Of a stretch of 64,000 nt of DNA, positions 1 to 9,120 are shown piece after piece. Each line of letters opens with the position of its first letter. The stretch's first letter is position 1. The notes under the pieces are model-generated. The model saw only the letters and a program-made list of their open reading frames with translations. It searched no databases and was not told the origin of the DNA. The position numbers were made by a program, and so were the translations under genes. The stretch comes from Lachnospiraceae bacterium (lineage in GTDB: Bacteria > Bacillota > Clostridia > Lachnospirales > Lachnospiraceae). The stretch is taken from positions 1-64,000 of the forward strand of contig JAILHF010000001.1 of NCBI GenBank assembly GCA_024696005.1, given 5' to 3'.

Positions 1-28
1 AGTTGGCATTGTAGGAAAATCCAAAAGT

Positions 29-472
29 TTAGATTTTCCCACAATGCTTATCTTTTGGTCTTTGGTTCGGAATAGTGTAGTGCTGGCGGTCTATCTCTTG
101 TTTTCGGTTGCTTGCTTCCTTACCGTACATGAGCATTACCTCCAGGGTGATCACAGTGTTAAATCCGTCGATCCAGACCTCCTCTCCGGTAACGGAGGTC
201 TTTTCTTTGCTCTTTCTAAGGCGAAGCTGTTCATCCGTAGAGATGCTGCGTACGATGGCGAGCCGTTGGCGTTCGGAAAGAACAAAATGATTCCCTACAA
301 ATGTGGATGCCTGCTTAAGATCGTATCCTTCATTGATAAGATAGCGGATATGACGCGAGGCATTCCGCAAGGTAACTAATGCGGATTTTGAAAAATTCTT
401 ATCATCTTCCGGAACATAACCGCGTTTTGCATTCATAGATATCCAGGCCTTTCTCCTTTGTTTTTTGACCAT
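29..472 (-). CDS. DUF434-type protein, C-terminal part apparently lost
   Basis: The 147-residue product has the N-terminal features I associate with DUF434 proteins: an RGYVPEDDKNF opening, a helical middle and an IDGFN motif near residue 101. The function of that family is unknown to me. From memory DUF434 proteins run to over 200 residues and continue past IDGFN with a conserved second half. Here the sequence after about residue 113 turns into an unrelated basic tail that ends at the window edge, so the gene looks truncated or rearranged. The start is unsure: no good ribosome site precedes 472, and the internal ATG at 436 fits the family start better. It points away from the helicase operon. 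Confidence 0.5.
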   Translation of the reverse strand: MVKKQRRKAWISMNAKRGYVPEDDKNFSKSALVTLRNASRHIRYLINEGYDLKQASTFVGNHFVLSERQRLAIVRSISTDEQLRLRKSKEKTSVTGEEVWIDGFNTVITLEVMLMYGKEASNRKQEIDRQHYTIPNQRPKDKHCGKI

Positions 473-559
473 TTTACATCATACATGGAAGAGCAGCAAT
501 GATATAGGAGGGCAAATCCGAGTGAATCGAGAACACCTCATTTTCTGATTTACAAAACA

Positions 560-571
560 GAACACATGTTC
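560..571. promoter_or_regulatory. SOS (LexA) box upstream of helicase operon
   Basis: GAACACATGTTC matches the Gram-positive LexA operator form GAAC-N4-GTTC exactly. It lies immediately upstream of a TATAAT at 577-582, so a bound repressor would cover the promoter. The next gene is the UvrD-type helicase at 783, with a leader of about 190 nt. A second box of the same form precedes uvrA in this window, which supports the reading. Confidence 0.65.
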
Positions 572-576
572 TATAC

Positions 577-582
577 TATAAT
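577..582 (+). promoter_or_regulatory. -10 element for the helicase operon
   Basis: A perfect TATAAT sits six bases after the SOS box. No good -35 hexamer is visible at the usual spacing. The stretch 473-782 between the divergent genes contains nothing else that I can support. Confidence 0.45.
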
Positions 583-782
583 TGCCATTTCGGTCGGCAT
601 AAATGATTAAATATAATTTCTATGGCTATTTCTGTAGATAAAAGATAAAAGCTGTAGATCGGGGTGGATTGTACATAAAAATGCACATTGGAATCTGGTA
701 ATATGATACTTAGAAAACTCAGATAAAGATATAAACAGCCTGTTGGACAGGAAAATAAAAAGACAATAAGTGGCAGAGACAC

Positions 783-3700
783 ATGATCGATCCGAGAATA
801 CTGGAAAAATTAAATGAGAAGCAAAGGGAGGCCGTTCTGGCAACGGAAGGCTATGTCCGTGTGATCGCCGGTGCCGGGAGCGGAAAGACCAAGCTTCTGG
901 TCAGTCGATATGCTTACCTGGTGAAGGAATATGGCATTGATTCGGCCAATATCCTCTGTGTGACCTTTACCAATAAGGCTGCCGGGGAAATGAAAAAGCG
1001 GATACGCTCCCTGATAGGAGAGGGGAACGATACTACTCTGATCTGTACCTACCACGGCTTTTGCAACCGTCTCCTGCGGGAGAACAGCGAAAAGTTGTTT
1101 TTAAGCAGGCAGTTTCAGATCATGGATACCGCCCAGCAGAAGGCGGTCCTGTCAGAGATCTATCAGAAATATGAATTAAAGCTGGATTATGCCAGCTTTG
1201 AATCCATGCTTCATAAACTGGGACAGTTTAAGAGCGATCTCGGATATGTCGCACGTATCTGTGATCCGAAGCCCTGTCAGATCGTGGAGCCGATCGAGGA
1301 TCTGGATGATAAGATCATGGAAGAGTTTCTCCAGCGCCAGAAGGCAACCTTTTCGTTGGATTTCCATGACCTGATCGCATTTGCGATCTATGCCCTGGAA
1401 CAGTTTGAAGATATCCGAAAGAAATGGCAGGAACGCCTGAACTATATCATGGTGGATGAATTTCAGGACAGTTCAGGCTTGGAAATGAAGCTGATCGAGA
1501 TCCTGTCGGCGAGATATACTAATCTGATGATCGTGGGCGACCCGGATCAGAACATCTATGAATGGCGCGGGTCTGATGTGAAGCTGCTGGTGGAATTTGA
1601 CAAAGACCATGTTCCTACCAATACGATCTTTCTGAACCAGAATTACCGCTCAACACCTCAGATCCTGAAATGTGCCAATACGCTGATCGAAAAGAATAAG
1701 ATGCGTCTGGAAAAGGATCTTTTTACAAAGAACCCGAACGGGCCGGAAGTCGTCCATTATCATTCTAAGGACGATTTTGAGGAGATGGATCATGTGATCG
1801 AGAATATCCGATATCTGTATCAGACGAACGGGTATAAGTATTCTGATTTTGCAATTCTCTACCGGTCAAGTTTTTTGTCCAGAATGGCGGAAAAGAAGCT
1901 GGTTGAAAGAAACATCCCCTATGAGATCTTTGGTGGGGTGAAGTTTTATCAGCGCATGGAGATCCTGGATATCCTTGCTTATCTGAAACTGATCGCCTTT
2001 GATGATGATATGTCGTTCAAGCGTATCGTCAATACGCCCCGCAGAAGGTTTGGCCGGGCAAAGCAGATACATTTGGAAAACATCCGGAGCGGAGGTGCTG
2101 CGGGACGAGAGCAGTATTCCCTTTTTGATGCTCAGGAAGTGCAGAGTGATGAGTCAGATCAGTCAGCGATGAGCCTGTTCGAGACCCTGAGCAGTCATTC
2201 CGCGGATAAGGTATTTGCCAATGCAGAGATCGAAGGGTTCCTGAACCTTATCAAAGACATGAGAAAGCGGATGGCTCAGCTCAGGATCTCGGAAATTGTA
2301 AATGAAGTGACGATAGTCTCCGGATATGAGGAGTATATCCGGGAACTGGGAGATGAAGAGAGGCTGGATAATCTGGCCGAATTTAAGCGGCTGTCCAATG
2401 AATTTGAAAGGGAATTCGGAGAGAACCTGACACTTCCGGAGTTTTTGCAGCAGATCGCCCTGCAGTCCGGAGAGAATGAGGAATCCTCCAAGGATACGGT
2501 AAAGCTGATGACGATCCATTCGTCGAAGGGGCTGGAATTTCCGGCCGTGTTCATCCTCGGATTTACGGAAGGGGTATTCCCGTCTTCCAAGACCATGGAA
2601 GAACGAAAGGCCATGGGTTTGGAAGAGGAGAGAAGACTCTGTTATGTGGCAATCACCAGAGCGATCCGGCATCTTTTCCTGATGGATTCGGAAGGACTGT
2701 CTCCGAAGGGAGTCAAGAAGCTGTGTTCCCGCTTCCTGGAGGAGATCGGAACGGAAAATTACCGCAGGATAGGAAAGATCTCCGATGATCTTTATTGGGA
2801 GAGCCGGAATTATACGCAGAAACTCGACCGTCAGATGGATAAAGAGGAACCGTCATCCGAACGACATACCGGGGACAGAGTCGAGCATCATATCTTCGGA
2901 CTGGGCGTGATTCAGGAGATCGATCAGAAGAGGAATTCCTATGTTATCAAGTTTGATTCCATGGAGTATCCCAGAAGCATCAGTGCATCCTATTTTGAGG
3001 AAGCGCGACCAAGCGGAGCGCAGCAGAACAGTCCCGCTATGGTTCCGGCGGAAGTTCCTGATCCCGGCACGGAGGTTTTTAACGGGGAGAAAGTGATTCC
3101 GAAGGAGCTTAGCGTTCCGGTGAAAGAAGATGCCGGAGTATCCGAAGAAACTATAGATCCAGGTGTAGAATCTGCAAAGTATGAAGTTATTCTTCCGGAG
3201 ATAGGGGAAGAGGGTACTGAACACGCGGAAGCTCCCGTAGAAGAGGAGAGATCTTATGACGACTATGACTATGACGATGACCAGGGATATTTCTACCGGG
3301 AGCTGGATGAATATGGTTTTGAAGAAGCAGATATGGAGGATGACAGCGAAGAGGATACACAGGCAGGAGTTGGCCTGATCATACAGAGTGTAGAGATCAA
3401 AAAAGAAGAGCAATTTACGGTTGAGGAAGAGACTACTGAGCTTACGATAGAAGAGTTTGAAGCAGATCCTACCGTCGAAGACAGGATCAAAGAAGAAGTC
3501 AGGGAACGGATGAAGGACTGCCCTAATCTCTGGAAGAGAGATGATGTTCCGCATACAGGCTGGCAGTGTGTTGGTGTAACGGATCTGGGAGCCCCCGTCG
3601 GGATCTGTGAGATGTGCGGGCATCAGATCATCCGATACGCTCACCAGATGGAGCATCCCCATTACCGGAGTCTGATCTGCGGCTGTGTCTGTGCCGGAAG

Positions 3701-3992
3701 AATGGAAGGTAATATCGATGCGGCCAGACAAAGGGAAGCGGATCTGAAGAATGCACAGGCCAGGCGGGTAAAGTTTTTTAAGCGGAAATGGAAACGGTCA
3801 GCAAAGGGAAACGAATATCTGAAGATCGATGGTCATATCATCGTGATCTATGATGTGGCCGGGAAGGATCTGCGAAAGCCTTCCGCTTGGAAATACTCGA
3901 TCGATAAGGAGTTTTCCAAGGGGACCTATGATAGCAGAGAACGGGCGATGGCTGCTGTATTTGATGCGCTGGAGAAGATAAGGAATAAATAG
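783..3992 (+). CDS. UvrD/PcrA-type SF1A helicase with acidic linker and Cys-rich C-terminal domain
   Basis: The first ~700 residues are a 3'-5' superfamily 1A helicase. They have a Walker A motif GAGSGKT near residue 31, Walker B DEFQD near 224, GDPDQNIYEWRG near 252, IHSSKGLEFP near 577 and YVAITRA near 620. Residues ~740-905 are a very acidic, low-complexity linker. After that comes a C-terminal domain with CEMCG and CGCVC clusters (residues ~940-970), probably zinc-binding, followed by a basic stretch and a small folded tail. At 1069 residues it is far longer than PcrA/UvrD (~720-750). The likely role is DNA unwinding during replication, repair or transfer of the element. An SOS box precedes it, and the next gene starts directly after its stop codon. 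Confidence 0.85.
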   Translation: MIDPRILEKLNEKQREAVLATEGYVRVIAGAGSGKTKLLVSRYAYLVKEYGIDSANILCVTFTNKAAGEMKKRIRSLIGEGNDTTLICTYHGFCNRLLRENSEKLFLSRQFQIMDTAQQKAVLSEIYQKYELKLDYASFESMLHKLGQFKSDLGYVARICDPKPCQIVEPIEDLDDKIMEEFLQRQKATFSLDFHDLIAFAIYALEQFEDIRKKWQERLNYIMVDEFQDSSGLEMKLIEILSARYTNLMIVGDPDQNIYEWRGSDVKLLVEFDKDHVPTNTIFLNQNYRSTPQILKCANTLIEKNKMRLEKDLFTKNPNGPEVVHYHSKDDFEEMDHVIENIRYLYQTNGYKYSDFAILYRSSFLSRMAEKKLVERNIPYEIFGGVKFYQRMEILDILAYLKLIAFDDDMSFKRIVNTPRRRFGRAKQIHLENIRSGGAAGREQYSLFDAQEVQSDESDQSAMSLFETLSSHSADKVFANAEIEGFLNLIKDMRKRMAQLRISEIVNEVTIVSGYEEYIRELGDEERLDNLAEFKRLSNEFEREFGENLTLPEFLQQIALQSGENEESSKDTVKLMTIHSSKGLEFPAVFILGFTEGVFPSSKTMEERKAMGLEEERRLCYVAITRAIRHLFLMDSEGLSPKGVKKLCSRFLEEIGTENYRRIGKISDDLYWESRNYTQKLDRQMDKEEPSSERHTGDRVEHHIFGLGVIQEIDQKRNSYVIKFDSMEYPRSISASYFEEARPSGAQQNSPAMVPAEVPDPGTEVFNGEKVIPKELSVPVKEDAGVSEETIDPGVESAKYEVILPEIGEEGTEHAEAPVEEERSYDDYDYDDDQGYFYRELDEYGFEEADMEDDSEEDTQAGVGLIIQSVEIKKEEQFTVEEETTELTIEEFEADPTVEDRIKEEVRERMKDCPNLWKRDDVPHTGWQCVGVTDLGAPVGICEMCGHQIIRYAHQMEHPHYRSLICGCVCAGRMEGNIDAARQREADLKNAQARRVKFFKRKWKRSAKGNEYLKIDGHIIVIYDVAGKDLRKPSAWKYSIDKEFSKGTYDSRERAMAAVFDALEKIRNK

Positions 3993-4685
3993 ATGTATTG
4001 TGGACAGAGGATGGAAAGTGTATATAGAAAGCTACCGTTATTTCTGATGGAAGCTATAGATGACGAAGGGCTCCATGTGATCACCGGAGGTGTATCTACA
4101 GAAAGATTGGCTTTTATCCGAATGCTTTGTGAAGATTTTGGCCAGATTGCGCCCGGAAAGGTCATAAAGTACTATTATGCAGGGGATGATAATCTGGGGA
4201 AGATGGAGAGTATTCCCGGTGTGATGTCAGTAGAGATGACTGGTCTCAGGACAGGTCATATCATGCTGGAGGCAGAATGGGCTGAGGAGGACTATGACCT
4301 ATCCGCTATTATCATAGATAATTTCCCTGTTCTCGCCTGGGCGGAAGAGTTCCGTAAGCCGGTCAGTGAAAAGGAAAGGATCTGGTTTGCGCTGACCAGA
4401 TTAAAAAGTTTAGCAGAGCTGTTGCATGTACCGGTGATCGTTAGCTGTGTAGGTGATAGCATCAGGAAAAGATGGCCGGAGAAGCGGGATATTTCATATG
4501 GAGATTGTGTGGAAATACTGGCAGATAAGCTGATATATTTATATAATGAAGAAAGATATGATCCTGGCACAGAAAGAAAGGGTATTATTGATGTCAGGGT
4601 TGAAGACATGGGGCGGGATATGTTAAGGGATTATCGGTTCATTTGGATACGGGAACCAGAGGAGTTAATTGAAGTGGTCTGTTAG
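3993..4685 (+). CDS. degenerate DnaB-C/RecA-fold ATPase-like protein
   Basis: This 230-residue protein follows the helicase with no gap, so the two are probably co-translated. A hydrophobic strand ending in an aspartate (AIIIDNF, residues ~108-114), followed by a helix and the strand VPVIVSC, resembles the Walker B and following strand of the DnaB C-terminal domain. No Walker A loop is visible: the N-terminal part has GGVSTERLAF where a P-loop would be expected. It may be an inactive or regulatory RecA-fold partner of the helicase or of the DnaB-C-like protein at 9,878. The family assignment rests on fold-like pattern only. An internal ATG at 4011 is an alternative start. Confidence 0.45.
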   Translation: MYCGQRMESVYRKLPLFLMEAIDDEGLHVITGGVSTERLAFIRMLCEDFGQIAPGKVIKYYYAGDDNLGKMESIPGVMSVEMTGLRTGHIMLEAEWAEEDYDLSAIIIDNFPVLAWAEEFRKPVSEKERIWFALTRLKSLAELLHVPVIVSCVGDSIRKRWPEKRDISYGDCVEILADKLIYLYNEERYDPGTERKGIIDVRVEDMGRDMLRDYRFIWIREPEELIEVVC

Positions 4686-4713
4686 ACAATATAGGTAATA
4701 TTGCATAATGTTA

Positions 4714-4722
4714 TGGTATAAT
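4714..4722 (+). promoter_or_regulatory. extended -10 promoter for the KAP cassette
   Basis: TGGTATAAT is a perfect extended -10 (TGn-TATAAT) about 100 bases upstream of the KAP ATPase start. It would drive the four-gene cassette separately from the helicase pair. Confidence 0.5.
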
Positions 4723-4820
4723 AGCACCTGAAGGAGATAGGTATTTTCGATTAGATGTTCATAAATTTGCATATTGGTTTGTGGTAACATTGTGTTGTAC
4801 ACCGGAGGGGGACAAAAGCG

Positions 4821-6584
4821 ATGAAAAGAGTTGGATATCCGGATAAGCCTGTAGCAAGTATTACCGAGGATCTGTTTAATGTAGAAGTGTACGTGAATGC
4901 GCTCTGCAGTTTTATCAGAAGCTGTGAAACTCCTATGACCATTTCCATTCAAGGAGATTGGGGGAGCGGAAAGACAAGCATGATGAATATGATGAGAGCG
5001 AATCTGCAAGGCACAGTGTGGCCAATCTGGTTTAACACATGGCAGTTTTCCCAGTTCGATATGGGAAGTTCGCTCGCTTTTTCAATGATGGATGTCATAC
5101 TTAAGGGACTTGACTGTGAGATCAGCGTCAGGAAGCGGATCATCAACGGATTGATCGGTTTTGGGAAAAGGGTTATCAGGAATGTCTCTGACTATACGTT
5201 CGGTGGTGAGATCACGAGTGTGATCAGTAATTCGCTTGAAGGGGCCGGAGATGTGGATGTGGCTTCGGAAATAATGGAATTGAAAGGAAGATTTTCAGAT
5301 GCCGTTAAAGAGAAGCTTGCAAAGGAGCATTGTGACAGGGTTGTAATCTTTGTGGATGATCTTGACAGATTACAGCCGGAGAAAGCGGTAGAACTCCTGG
5401 AAGTGTTGAAGCTGTTTTTGGACTGCGACCAGTGCGTGTTTGTTCTTGCAGTCGATTATGAGGTGGTTACTCTTGGAATCCGACAAAAATACGGGAATGA
5501 CGTTTCAGAGGAGAAGGGAAGAAGCTTTTTTGACAAGATCATTCAGCTTCCCTTTAAGATGCCTGTGGCCAGTTATGATATCCGCAGATACGTGCGGGAA
5601 ATGAAGGCGAAGATCGATGGGGACTCTGACGATGAGGTGGTCGATCTATATTATAACCTGATCCGCACCTCGGTTGGTTTCAATCCGAGAAGCATGAAAC
5701 GTATGTTTAACACATATGAATTGCTGGATATTGTAACTCAGTCAACGGTCAGGAATATCGATGAGAAAGTACGTAAACGCATTCTGTTTGCAATTATATG
5801 TACTCAAATGTGTTACGAGAAACTGTATTTGTATTTTACATCGACCAGAATAGATGAAGATACTTTTGTGGCTTTGCATGCGGAGGATTCCATGGAGGCT
5901 GCAATAAAAGAAATCTATGGTGCAGATTCAGAAGGGAATCTGTTTGGTGAGATCCAGAAACTCAAGAGTTTTATGCCATATTTTGAAAGAGCATTGCAGA
6001 CAGATTCTTCCGGGAGTTTGACGGCTGCTGAGGTGGCATCGTTTAAGGCCATACTTAAGTGCTCTATGGTAACTTCCGTAAATGCAAAGGAAGAGGAAAT
6101 AGATTCCGATTCCCGGGAGTGGGAGTATCGCAATATTAACAAAGAGCTTGTAAAAGAAGCAGCCGAAAAACTTAAGGATATAGGTTCGTTCTCGGCCTGG
6201 ATGCCAAGAAAAGCAAGAGAAGGAGTGAAATTTTCAGATATTTCCGGATGGTATTCCTGGAATACCGCAGCAGGATTTACATGCACATTGGAATATTATC
6301 TTTCACGAGTGAGCGAGTATATCATAGGTGTTGATCTTAATATCACATTGAGGGATTCGAAAGGATTAGAAAAACAGTTTTTTGATGCATTGGGAGATAA
6401 TCCGCTTAAATCAGGTGTACTTCCACAAAAAGAAGAATGGGGTCGATATATATACAATAATATTCTTCGGCTCAATGCAAACGATCCGAGTTCTGCGGAT
6501 CAGATCGCATCGTTGACGAGAAATGCATATGTTGCAGTAGTTGAACAGACAGACAAATATCAAAAACAGAATCAGGAGGGCTGA
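4821..6584 (+). CDS. KAP-family P-loop NTPase
   Basis: The 587-residue protein has a Walker A motif GDWGSGKT (residues ~45-52) and a Walker B VIFVDDLDRL (~175-184) followed by a helix and a DYEV-type element, the arrangement of KAP NTPases. Many KAP proteins have membrane helices inserted between the two motifs. Here that insert (~85-140) is amphipathic and not clearly transmembrane, so the protein may be cytosolic. The C-terminal ~250 residues are not recognised. A ribosome site GGAGGGGG precedes the start. KAP ATPases often act in phage defence. The 3-nt gap to the next gene and the nuclease and WYL genes downstream point the same way. Confidence 0.8.
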   Translation: MKRVGYPDKPVASITEDLFNVEVYVNALCSFIRSCETPMTISIQGDWGSGKTSMMNMMRANLQGTVWPIWFNTWQFSQFDMGSSLAFSMMDVILKGLDCEISVRKRIINGLIGFGKRVIRNVSDYTFGGEITSVISNSLEGAGDVDVASEIMELKGRFSDAVKEKLAKEHCDRVVIFVDDLDRLQPEKAVELLEVLKLFLDCDQCVFVLAVDYEVVTLGIRQKYGNDVSEEKGRSFFDKIIQLPFKMPVASYDIRRYVREMKAKIDGDSDDEVVDLYYNLIRTSVGFNPRSMKRMFNTYELLDIVTQSTVRNIDEKVRKRILFAIICTQMCYEKLYLYFTSTRIDEDTFVALHAEDSMEAAIKEIYGADSEGNLFGEIQKLKSFMPYFERALQTDSSGSLTAAEVASFKAILKCSMVTSVNAKEEEIDSDSREWEYRNINKELVKEAAEKLKDIGSFSAWMPRKAREGVKFSDISGWYSWNTAAGFTCTLEYYLSRVSEYIIGVDLNITLRDSKGLEKQFFDALGDNPLKSGVLPQKEEWGRYIYNNILRLNANDPSSADQIASLTRNAYVAVVEQTDKYQKQNQEG

Positions 6585-6587
6585 AAA

Positions 6588-6845
6588 ATGAGAGAAGACA
6601 TCAGGGACGCGAAAAAACAGAAGATTGGTTCGATTGACAGGTCTTTAAATGGAAGAGTTGTGGTATACAACAAGATGAATAACAAATTGGGTGAGATACG
6701 TCCGAACGGGAATTATCTGGTTGCTTACGATAAAAACGGTCGTAAAATGGCTCAATGGTACGAAAAGGATAATTGCACTTATGATAACTCCGGCAGAAAG
6801 ATAGCGAAGGGAAACATACTTTTGGATCTGTATTTTCAGGGATAA
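6588..6845 (+). CDS. small beta-flower-like repeat protein
   Basis: An 85-residue protein made of short repeats in which a KxGxI-type strand is followed by a turn with (Y)(N/D)K.NG. Visible examples are IGSIDRSLNGR, LGEIRPNGNY, VAYDKNGRKM and TYDNSGRKI, ending in GN(I/L)LLDLYF. This resembles the four-fold beta-flower proteins of gut Firmicutes, whose function I do not know. It sits between the KAP ATPase (3-nt gap) and the nuclease (14-nt gap) and so belongs to the same transcript. It could be a sensor, an inhibitor or a structural subunit. Confidence 0.6.
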   Translation: MREDIRDAKKQKIGSIDRSLNGRVVVYNKMNNKLGEIRPNGNYLVAYDKNGRKMAQWYEKDNCTYDNSGRKIAKGNILLDLYFQG

Positions 6846-6859
6846 GGAGGAGAATAGAA

Positions 6860-7924
6860 ATGGGAGTTAGATACTATATTCACAGGATATCTCATGAGTG
6901 GGAAGCATCATATGCGTTATTCTCCGTCGGATATTTATCTATTGGGTGGTCGGATTACATGCACACTTTCCCGATTGATAAGATATCTGACGGTGACATA
7001 GATGAGTTTGATAAATTTATGTCTGGTGTAAATAATGCTCGTAGGAATCGATGGTCATTATGGTATTTTTCTCAGTTCCAGCCGGGAGATATAGTTGTAG
7101 TTCCGTTATTCGACAAAAAGTTTGCGGTTTGTGAAATTACCGAAAGACCTAGAAAAGTGTTGTTATTATCAGAAGACCTAATGAAGCAAGAACAGGTATC
7201 GTTGAGATTAAGCAATGAAGGACTCATTAACGAGAAAGGTGAACTATACGATATCGGATTTGTTGTACGCTTTAGACTGGCAAAAGATAAGTCGCCGATG
7301 CCGAGAAGTTATGCTGATGCACGCCTTCGATCAAGAATGAAGATCAGGCAGACCAATTGTAGGGCTGATGACTTGTGTGAATCCATCGAGGAAGCACTAT
7401 TGGCTGAAGGTCCTATTGATATTCATGAAAAGGCACTGATCAAAACATGCCCGCAAATGTTGGAAGCTATTAAGCAGTATGTGACGCCCAAGAATCTGGA
7501 GTGGTTAGTATGCTGGTATATGAAGAAAAAAGGTGCTGATAGAGCGGAGGTGCTTCCGCAGAACGGACCGGAAAAGAAGGGATATGAGGATGCCGATGTA
7601 CAGGCTGATTTTGAGGACCTGGGAATAACATATTATATTCAGGTTAAAAAGCATGACGGCAAAACGAGTGACTGGAGTGTGGATCAGATAGATGAATACA
7701 TGAATCGGGCTGTAGGAAATGAGAAGCCGGATGATTCGTTCACAGCTATTCCATGGGTGATCTCATTAGCAGATGATTATGAGGATAAAGCAAAAGAAAA
7801 GGCGAAAAATGCGCATATAAGATTGATCAATGGATCGGAATTTGTAAGGATGGTACTGGATGCCGGAATAGATGGGATAGAAGAAATAAATGAAAGAGAC
7901 ATTCCAAGCGATCAAATGGAGTGA
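6860..7924 (+). CDS. PUA/EVE-like domain fused to Mrr-type restriction endonuclease
   Basis: The 354-residue protein has two parts. Residues 1-~150 start YYIHRISHEWEASYALF and contain PGDIVVVPLFDKKFAVCEI, a pattern typical of PUA/EVE-like folds that can bind modified bases. Residues ~205-350 form a PD-(D/E)xK nuclease of the Mrr kind: a helix LEWLVCWYMKKKGA, a conserved Asp region YEDADVQADF (~242-251) and QVKK (~261-264), where Q replaces E as in Mrr. This is the layout of a type IV, modification-dependent restriction enzyme acting on DNA in the cytosol. It has a strong ribosome site (AAGGAGGAG). Substrate and modification are inferred, not visible. Confidence 0.75.
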   Translation: MGVRYYIHRISHEWEASYALFSVGYLSIGWSDYMHTFPIDKISDGDIDEFDKFMSGVNNARRNRWSLWYFSQFQPGDIVVVPLFDKKFAVCEITERPRKVLLLSEDLMKQEQVSLRLSNEGLINEKGELYDIGFVVRFRLAKDKSPMPRSYADARLRSRMKIRQTNCRADDLCESIEEALLAEGPIDIHEKALIKTCPQMLEAIKQYVTPKNLEWLVCWYMKKKGADRAEVLPQNGPEKKGYEDADVQADFEDLGITYYIQVKKHDGKTSDWSVDQIDEYMNRAVGNEKPDDSFTAIPWVISLADDYEDKAKEKAKNAHIRLINGSEFVRMVLDAGIDGIEEINERDIPSDQME

Positions 7925-7964
7925 AGATTTGAACTTGTAAGATGTTAAGGAAAACGGTGAGATA

Positions 7965-8951
7965 ATGTTCGGAACTGGCAATAAGAAGATGTTGAATATG
8001 CTTATCCTGGAGATACTCCGGCAATATTCGGATGAGGATCATGCTCTTACGCAGCAGGATATTGTGAAACTGCTGGATAAGAATTACGGAATGGATTGTG
8101 ATCGGAGATCTGTAAAAAGCAATATCCTGTCTCTTAAGGAAATGGGTTATGATATATCTATGGAAAAGGGATACCGGCTGCTTTCGCGTGAGTTCGACGA
8201 TGCGGAACTCCGGATCCTGATCGACAGCGTGCTCTTTTCTAAGTCTATTTCTACACGCCAGGCTAAGGTGCTGATCCAGAAGCTACGTGGGCTTGCGAGT
8301 AACTATTTTAATGCAAAAGTGGGTCATGTGAGTAATCTTCCGGAGCTTAAACGGACAGAAAACAAACAGGCGATGTATTCTCTGGATGCAATAAACGATG
8401 CAATTGCCGGGAAAAAGAAGATCAGTTTCCTCTATAATTATATGGGTACAGATTTCCGGCTTCATCCCAAACGTGATGATGCTTATATAGTGAACCCTTA
8501 TCAGATCGTTGCAAATAACGGACGGTTCTACCTAATCGGTAATGTAGACAAGTATGATAATGTGGCTCATTTTCGGATCGATCGGATGACGGATGTGAAG
8601 ATGCTCGAGGAGAAGGTGAAGCCCATGAAACAGGTAAAGGGGCTTGAGAAAGGACTGGATCTTCCCCGACATATGGCAGAGCATGTCTATATGTTCAGTG
8701 GAGACAGCGTTCTGGTTGATCTTAGAACGACGACAGATATGATGTCGGAGTTGGTGGATTGGTTTGGAACGGATTTTCGTATTCTGGAGCGGAATAATGA
8801 CCAGATTGTCATCCGGGTAAAGTGTAATTATTCGGCCATGCGCTACTGGGCTTTACAGTATGGGCCATCTGTAGAGGTGTTGAGGCCGGAATCCTTGCGT
8901 GGTGAAATATGTCAGGATATTGAAAAAATGGCAAAGAAGTACCGGACATGA
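7965..8951 (+). CDS. WYL-domain transcriptional regulator
   Basis: A 328-residue protein with an N-terminal winged helix-turn-helix (residues ~8-75), a linker, and a WYL-type sensor domain (~140-240) containing FLYNYM, NPYQIVANNGRFYLIGN and HFRIDRM. A C-terminal extension (~245-325) follows. WYL regulators frequently control phage-defence operons and respond to nucleic acid ligands (BrxR and CapW are examples). It is the last gene of the cassette, 40 nt after the nuclease, and is followed by a terminator, so autoregulation of the cassette is plausible. Confidence 0.85.
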   Translation: MFGTGNKKMLNMLILEILRQYSDEDHALTQQDIVKLLDKNYGMDCDRRSVKSNILSLKEMGYDISMEKGYRLLSREFDDAELRILIDSVLFSKSISTRQAKVLIQKLRGLASNYFNAKVGHVSNLPELKRTENKQAMYSLDAINDAIAGKKKISFLYNYMGTDFRLHPKRDDAYIVNPYQIVANNGRFYLIGNVDKYDNVAHFRIDRMTDVKMLEEKVKPMKQVKGLEKGLDLPRHMAEHVYMFSGDSVLVDLRTTTDMMSELVDWFGTDFRILERNNDQIVIRVKCNYSAMRYWALQYGPSVEVLRPESLRGEICQDIEKMAKKYRT

Positions 8952-8968
8952 TCAGAAGAGTTTCTTGA

Positions 8969-8993
8969 ACTAACAAAAACTAACAACTAACAA
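8969..8993. repeat. three ACTAACAA direct repeats
   Basis: ACTAACAA occurs at 8969, 8979 and 8986 in the gap between the WYL gene and parA. Closely spaced direct repeats here could be an operator for the WYL regulator or for the ParA locus. Confidence 0.4.
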
Positions 8994-9020
8994 AGAACAC
9001 TGTTTTCGTGATGTTTTAAG

Positions 9021-9052
9021 GCAATGTGCAAAGAAATGTACATTGCTTTTTG
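9021..9052 (+). terminator. intrinsic terminator after the WYL gene
   Basis: GCAATGT (9021-9027) pairs with ACATTGC (9040-9046) across a 12-nt loop, and TTTT follows. It separates the defence-like cassette from parA. Confidence 0.55.
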
Positions 9053-9120
9053 TTATGCTTAGGACAGTGAACCGAAAACGGATACAGAAAAAGACAGATG
9101 AGATCTGGAGGAAGAATACT

